Assembly: GCA_009760855.2 (NCBI GenBank)
Contig: WPIO01000003.1
Location: 7,595,001-7,622,500, forward strand
Origin: Cristatella mucedo
Lineage: Eukaryota > Bryozoa > Phylactolaemata > Cristatellidae
DNA: 27,500 nucleotides
Direction of reading: 5' to 3'
In this document: positions 21,487 to 27,500 of the stretch, piece after piece
Numbering within the stretch: the stretch's first letter is position 1
How the letters are laid out: every line of letters begins with the position of its first letter
Position numbers and translations under genes: made by a program
Notes under the pieces: generated by a model
Database searches by the model: none
What the model saw: only the letters and a program-made list of their open reading frames with translations
What the model was told of the DNA's origin: nothing

Positions 21487-22193
21487 CAAGAAGTCGTGTT
21501 GCAGTCACGGCAGGGCACAGCTTGCATGTGTCGACCTTCGGCCACCCCAATCTGCTCAATGCGGCTTCTAAGGTGTCTTATAGCAATCCCTACCGGTGCT
21601 TTGTGTTATGCTCTCACTCCCTGGGGCCTTACTTTACCGGGTCTGCTAATCACTTGTTAATCACACCTCGGGTGTCAATGCTGCTTGGGTAGCTGACCTG
21701 GTTTGGCATTATTAACATCTGCCCGACCGATTAGGCAGCCAACACTTCGGTGCCATATTTTTTATTCACTCGAAAAAACAGCAAGGGCCAAATGGCAAAA
21801 TGTGTGTGCAAAGCTGAACCTCGGCACATTCATTTCGAGCTTTACTTGGCCGTTGCTGCTGCCACCGTTAATGGCAAGGTGGCTTTCTTGCCGCCTCGAA
21901 GCATCGTGATTTGCCAGTTCCTCGCAGGTGACAGCTGCTAGGCTCGTCTGTCCTGTCGTCGCTTGCTGCTGCGCACGACCTCTGCCTTGAGGTGGCAGCG
22001 CTGCCGCAGATGCTGCTTCCGCTCGACAGCTGCAGCCACAGGCATGTGCAAAATCCGTGCCGTTCGCTTAGTTACCGGTGTCACGTGCACTTTCTCTCTG
22101 CCGACGGCTTGCTTCAAGCACTGAGCTTCGACATTCCCCGACGACTGCCACCGTGCACACTTGCAATTGCCACCTCGGATAATGGCCACGACT
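21487..22193. other. No gene: unique intron sequence
   Basis: Somewhat GC-richer toward 21950-22180. No coding homology and no repeat family recognised. Confidence 0.55.
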
Positions 22194-22275
22194 TTAATAA
22201 TAATAATAATAATAATAATTCACTTGATAAAGCGCCCTCAGAGAACTCAATCTCTTTCTAGGTGTTTTACGACTT
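22194..22275 (-). mobile_element. Shared 3' tail with (ATT)n, solo copy
   Basis: A plus-strand AATAATAATAAT run (22197-22220), then TTCACTTGATAAAGCGCCCT, CAGAGAACTCAATCTCTTTC and TAGGTGTTTTACGAC. The hairpin arms are nearly intact. Confidence 0.8.
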
Positions 22276-22743
22276 TCTTCAGAATGCCTTTGAAATTTGC
22301 CTTCCAGCAGTAGGATTTTGTTCATCCGCCATCTTACAACGTTATCCAAACCGCTAATGCACAGTTGCAAACGTGCGTTCCGGAAAGTGTTGGAAATTAT
22401 TTTAAGCGGCACCAAATGTCTGGGGTTGCATTTGTCTCTTGGGCTCTTTCCTTGTGCAGCCCTGTGCTCCAACACTTTGCGCGCATGACGGCTTTGGTTG
22501 GGAATCGAGTGTGCTACTTTTAAGAGGCCGAGCTTTTGAGCTGGGCTAAAGCTGCATGCCAATATTTCTCACTCCCTTACTCAAAAAAGAACCAGAAGCA
22601 TACTGAGAGTGACAGCTTGCTGTGCAGCTGGATGTGGTCAGCTGTTGGGTGGCATGCACGTGGCTCGCTCGAAGTGCCAGCGTTATGGTTCGTGCATGCT
22701 GTCGTTAAGGTAACAACTATGCTCGTTGTCGTTTTCTTTGTAG

Positions 22744-22799
22744 TGAATTTCAATCATTTCCAAGCCCTTAGATCCATTGGCCGTGGAAGCTTTGGCAAG
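22744..22799 (+). CDS. STK32: STK32/YANK kinase, coding exon 2 (glycine loop)
   Basis: A 56-base exon that starts after a good pyrimidine tract and TAG (22741-22743) and ends in AAG before the donor GTAAGC. It completes Val25 and encodes residues 26-43: NFNHF, then ALRSIGRGSFGK. G37, G39 and G42 form the ATP-binding glycine-rich loop. The exon ends in phase 0, and the next residue is the loop valine supplied by exon 3. NF-x-HF followed by a hydrophobic LR-x-IG is typical of YANK kinases. The 56-base size makes it easy to miss by ORF scanning. Confidence 0.93.
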
Positions 22800-23330
22800 G
22801 TAAGCCAGATGGAGCCGTAGCCCAGCGGCTAGTGCTCGTATGTGTGTATGTGGGGGGGGGAGCCCCTGCCCCAATCTGCTTTGCTCATACCAGCATTTCA
22901 CTGATTTAAGACGCATCGAGTCTCGGTTCCTTAGCTGCTTGCGCTGGAATGTAAAGGTCGTTCGTTGTCCACCTTTTGCTGTGGAAATAAAAGCAGCAAT
23001 GTGAGAGGCCCGACTCCCCTTGCCAGGAAAGCAGCAGTGGTCCCAATCGCGCTGGGCCCCTGGCCCTGCTAAAGACGTCTTGTTCATCAGACGTTTTTGT
23101 CTTTTCGCCCATCGAAGCAGCACGTACGTAGTCCAAGGAATTTTTGGCATTCTTCGGCCTGTCTGCTACCTTATAGGGGTTGCAGGAGGTGGGGGTCGAG
23201 GGCTTTGCAGGCAGTTATGAGAGAGCAGGTCAAGGGGGGTCTACTGCCGTGCGCTGGCTCGCACATTCCTGAGGTATTGGTCTCTCTAGTGGTGCGACTG
23301 AGAGCAAGCTGCAAGTGGCTGCCTATCTTG

Positions 23331-23370
23331 CACACACAGACGGTAGCGTGCACACACAGTCGGCAGCGTG
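23331..23370. repeat. 20-bp unit repeated twice
   Basis: CACACACAGACGGTAGCGTG is followed directly by CACACACAGTCGGCAGCGTG, with two differences. Confidence 0.95.
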
Positions 23371-23622
23371 CTCACAGGAGCTGCTGGGGATGCCACCCAG
23401 CAGCGCCCCGGCGTCATCGAAGGTTATGCACGAATGGAATGTATAGATGGGGCGAGCGAGGCAGGCATGCAACCATCAAGAGGTTAAACGATATGAACTC
23501 ATAGAGTAGGCATGCCGTCAAAGCTTAAACAGAAAATGAAAGAGAGCCAGGAATGCTTCTTTCTTTCGCAATGTCCTCCACCAAAGTGGTTGCGATTGTG
23601 GCCCTGCTTTCACCGTAAGAAT

Positions 23623-23757
23623 CTGTACTTATGTATTTATTCTGCATGTATACTATTTCTCTGTATGTATACTATGTATTTATTCTGTATGTGTAACCTA
23701 TATTTATGTATTTAATAATCTGTATTTATTCTATGGGTTATATCTGTATTTGTGGTA
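23623..23757. repeat. AT-rich degenerate minisatellite
   Basis: Several imperfect copies of TATGTATTTATTCTGTATGT with variants. It stands out from the surrounding GC-richer intron 2. Confidence 0.8.
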
Positions 23758-24490
23758 TTAGTTGCACGAGCCGACTTTTGTTAGAAGCAGTCCTAGCGCA
23801 GACTTGCGGATGTGCCCTAGCATCGGTGGGAAATAGGTGCGATCATTTCGATTTATTAAATACCAGTAAACTTAGCCCTGAGACCATCCAGGTGCTGTCA
23901 CTTCGAGATGGCAACGTCTGAGGGACAGTACTTGGGTCTCGAAGGAGGGGGCGGCAGGGCAAGAGCTCTGAAGTAAGTTGAGAAACCTGCTCCGCTGCCA
24001 GCTGAGCACAGACATGCCCCAAAAAGGTTGCCGACGCGAGCGACATCTGTCAGCCTTTGCCTTAGATTCGTGACCGCGTTTGCCTTACATAGCTGTCTCT
24101 CTCGTCCTGCAAGTTACTGTGCAGCACACTGTGGCCTCTCACCAGTTTTGATGTTGGCACAGTTGGCATGATCCCTCGTGCAGTACTGATGGTATGGAAC
24201 CAGATCAAACGTCCCAGGAGGCTAGTGTGGCTTGGGCAAAGGCTTCGGGCAGGTGGCGCCTCCCCTTGCCGGGTTGCTGGGCAGTAGCATCTTTTGAGCT
24301 CGAGAAATAGCACCTGTGGTGCTGCCACCACAGCCGCCGGGTGCAGCCTGCCTGCAAGGAGCGAGCAAACAACTGTGCTCGGCATTTTAACTTGCCCACT
24401 TTGTGAGGAGTGCTGCAGAGCTGCAGCAGCTCGGTGCTGGCAAGCAAGGGCCGCCGGAGGCTGCTGGCCTACAAGGCTGCAGTCAATTGG

Positions 24491-24529
24491 TGCTGCTGCC
24501 GCTGCTGCAGCAGCAGCAGCTGCTGCTGG
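24491..24529. repeat. CTG/CAG inverted triplet patch
   Basis: TGCTGCTGCCGCTGCTG is followed by CAGCAGCAGCAGCTGCTGCTGG (first bases CAGCAGCAGCAG). This gives arms that can fold back. It explains the poly-Ala and poly-Gln reading frames seen across it. Confidence 0.85.
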
Positions 24530-24880
24530 TTGGAAGCCTGTCTGCAAATCAGACAGATCTAGCATGCTTGCCTGCAGGGAGTGTGTCAAATCGGAAAAAC
24601 GAAGCAAATGTGAAGACCAGCTACTTCAGCAGCCCCATTTATTTAGCAGCGCATGCCTGCCAACTTGCAGGGAGCGTAAGATCAAGGAGGGGAGCCGCCT
24701 GTTTTGGCTTCACGCTGCAATTATCTGTATCGCGAGGCTCCTTTGGGAGTGATATGAGGTTTCTTGGTGCCGAACGAGTATGTCTGCTGCAGCACTGGTG
24801 GCACCACGTATGACCCAGCCAAATAAGCGCTTGCACGCAATCCTTAAGTAAGCGCTTCAAATTGGCAGGCCTCGCCCGGC

Positions 24881-25070
24881 TGCTGTGGCGCCGACCAGTT
24901 GGCAAAGTGCTTGCTAGTCCTAACTGTCAGAATTGTGTGGCACACATGCACCGGTGATGCTGGTCTCCTTGCCTGCATGGTGCTGTGGCGCCTACCAGTT
25001 GGCGGAGTGGAGCATGCTGGCCTGTCGTTACTGCCAGAATCTTGTGGCTATCCACGCACGCACAACGCCC
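24881..25070. repeat. Two-copy tandem duplication, 100-bp period
   Basis: TGCTGTGGCGCCGACCAGTTGGC at 24881 (first 20 bases TGCTGTGGCGCCGACCAGTT) recurs at 24981 as TGCTGTGGCGCCTACCAGTT. Later blocks also recur in order: CTAACTGTCAGAATTGTGTG versus TTACTGCCAGAATCTTGTGG, and CACATGCACCGGTGATGC versus a CACGCACAACGCCCGTGATACC-like block. The copies carry small indels. Confidence 0.8.
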
Positions 25071-25942
25071 GTGATACCGCTGTAGCTGCTGCTGCTCTTG
25101 CTTCGACACGTTTCGATGAGCTCTCGGCCCCAGTGGCTCGGTAGACCGGATGCAAAGCCCTGTTTTTCTGTCAACTGTAAAATTGCTGTTGGAAAAACCA
25201 CGACTCGCTCTTTCTGACCGGTGAACCTCGTCTGAAGCATGCGACCATCTTGCCTAGCAAAGATGGCCGTTGGGTGCTGCATTGGGTTTGGCAGCAGGCC
25301 ATCGACCTTCCCTAGCTACTGTAGAGGGAGAAATGGCGGTTGAAAGCAAAGCGTCCTCTGCGTTTGCTGGATGCCCGAGAGTGCTGCTGCAACTGTAGCA
25401 TTGCCCGAGAAGTAGCCTTGCACTCCTTGCTTCCTGCCACTGCCAGGATCCTGGCATCTCCTCTTGTGAATGCTCGCAGTTGGATAGCAGGGTGTTCTAG
25501 GTTGTATTTGGCCACTCACATTGTTCAAGTATTCCTGCATCGAAGGCGCAGCAAGCCACACTTCGTCGACCCCAAAGTTGATACAGGTTCATGTGGCTGA
25601 ACCGACTTCCGGATCTGGATATAGCTAAGGTGAGGCTACCCTGCTTGGAAAGTCTTGGCACCGGTCAGGGAGGCAAAAAGTCTTGTCCGTCCAAAGTTCT
25701 TTGCCACTTGCCAGTTTCCATCCAGCTAATACGGCATCGTTTGTTCAGAAATGTCTGATCTGCTATGGATACAGTGCTCATAGCTGGCTGTTCAACATGG
25801 TCGCCTTTGCAACCGTCGAGCGGCAGTGCCACGTTGCGGTAGCAGAGTGCTCGGTGGCACCCCCCCCCCCTTCAGGCAACGGCTGCCCGTTCAGTGGCCT
25901 GGCAGTCAGATCGGCATGCGGCATGCACTGCTGCCTCCGCAG

Positions 25943-26094
25943 GTGTGCATAGTGCAGAAGAAGGACTCGAAGAAGCTATATGCCATGAAATATGCCAGCA
26001 AGCTCAAGTGCATTCATGACGGCGCCGTGGGCAACATGCTACAGGAGCAGCAGCTGCTTCGCAACCTCGAGCATCCGTTCATCGTCAATCTCAG
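25943..26094 (+). CDS. STK32: STK32/YANK kinase, coding exon 3 (N-lobe, catalytic Lys)
   Basis: A 152-base exon between a CAG acceptor (25940-25942) and a GTGATT donor (26095). It encodes residues 44-93 plus two bases of codon 94. It opens VCIVQKKDSKK, continues YAMKYASKLKC with the ATP-anchoring K59, and ends with LEHPFIVNL. The alpha-C glutamate is probably E78 (in LQEQQLL). The split codon 94 reads AGG (Arg) when joined to exon 4. In the human YANKs, as I recall them, this position is Trp (NLWYSFQ). The donor is the weakest of the four, but no nearby GT keeps both phase and homology as well. Confidence 0.95.

Positions 26095-27500
<1,406 letters not shown>

Larger units (their letters stand above)
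2419..22743 (+). other. Intron 1 of the kinase gene (20.3 kb, phase 1)
   Basis: Starts GTACGT and ends TTTCTTTGTAG. It occupies about three quarters of the window. I found no second host gene in it on either strand. Coding-like stretches inside it are LINE reverse transcriptase remnants, and the other long frames run through microsatellites or are short shadows. Its 5' end (to about 3090) is still CpG-rich and may hold regulatory sequence. Confidence 0.85.
22800..25942 (+). other. Intron 2 of the kinase gene (3.1 kb, phase 0)
   Basis: Starts GTAAGC and ends CCTCCGCAG. Contents include a G9 run at 22852-22860, a 20-bp duplicated unit at 23331-23370, an AT-rich degenerate repeat at 23623-23757, a CTG/CAG inverted patch at 24491-24529, a 100-bp-period tandem duplication at 24881-25070 and a C11 run just 72 bases upstream of the acceptor. 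No coding sequence is supported inside it. Confidence 0.88.

Noticed and set aside
24062-24752. Frames of 152-181 codons with poly-Ala on both strands
   Set aside because: The Ala run comes from the CTG/CAG inverted patch. No domain, no splice logic and no homology recognised.

Overview
This window comes from an animal (metazoan) nuclear genome. It carries spliced coding exons with GT..AG introns, tRNA-derived SINEs, 5'-truncated LINEs with degraded reverse transcriptase, long CA and CT microsatellites, and a CpG-rich gene start. There is no dense ORF layout, no operon and no Shine-Dalgarno pattern. The species cannot be named from the sequence; an invertebrate with a moderately repeat-rich genome is an inference only.

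The one real host gene is the 5' half of a serine/threonine kinase of the STK32/YANK family, on the + strand. Four coding exons can be read: 2346-2418, 22744-22799, 25943-26094 and 26497-26670. Their junction phases (1, 0, 2, 2) fit exactly and give 151 complete codons plus two bases. The protein starts with an MGxxxT N-myristoylation signal and runs through the glycine loop, the VAIK-type lysine, the alpha-C glutamate and the hinge, up to the His-Arg of the HRD motif. The rest of the kinase domain (catalytic Asp, DFG and onward) lies past the right edge.

Layout: 1-94 is the end of a SINE. About 530-2345 is a CpG-rich promoter and 5' leader region. 2346-2418 is exon 1. 2419-22743 is a 20.3-kb first intron that fills most of the window and is a repeat graveyard. 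It holds two tRNA-derived SINE families, at least two LINE families of the L2/CR1-like type (RT C-terminus plus 3' UTR only), a CA tract and a CT tract. 22744-27500 holds exons 2-4 and three smaller introns (the last incomplete); intron 2 includes a 100-bp tandem duplication.

The most informative non-coding signal is a shared 3' tail. It is a hairpin-forming segment of about 60-80 bp followed by an (ATT)n run. It occurs about ten times in both orientations, alone, behind a tRNA-like head (SINE), or as the end of a LINE 3' UTR. This is the pattern expected of SINEs mobilised by a partner LINE, and both apparent partners are in this window. I found no evidence of an undescribed defence, metabolic or mobile system; the unusual points are listed as findings with their limits.
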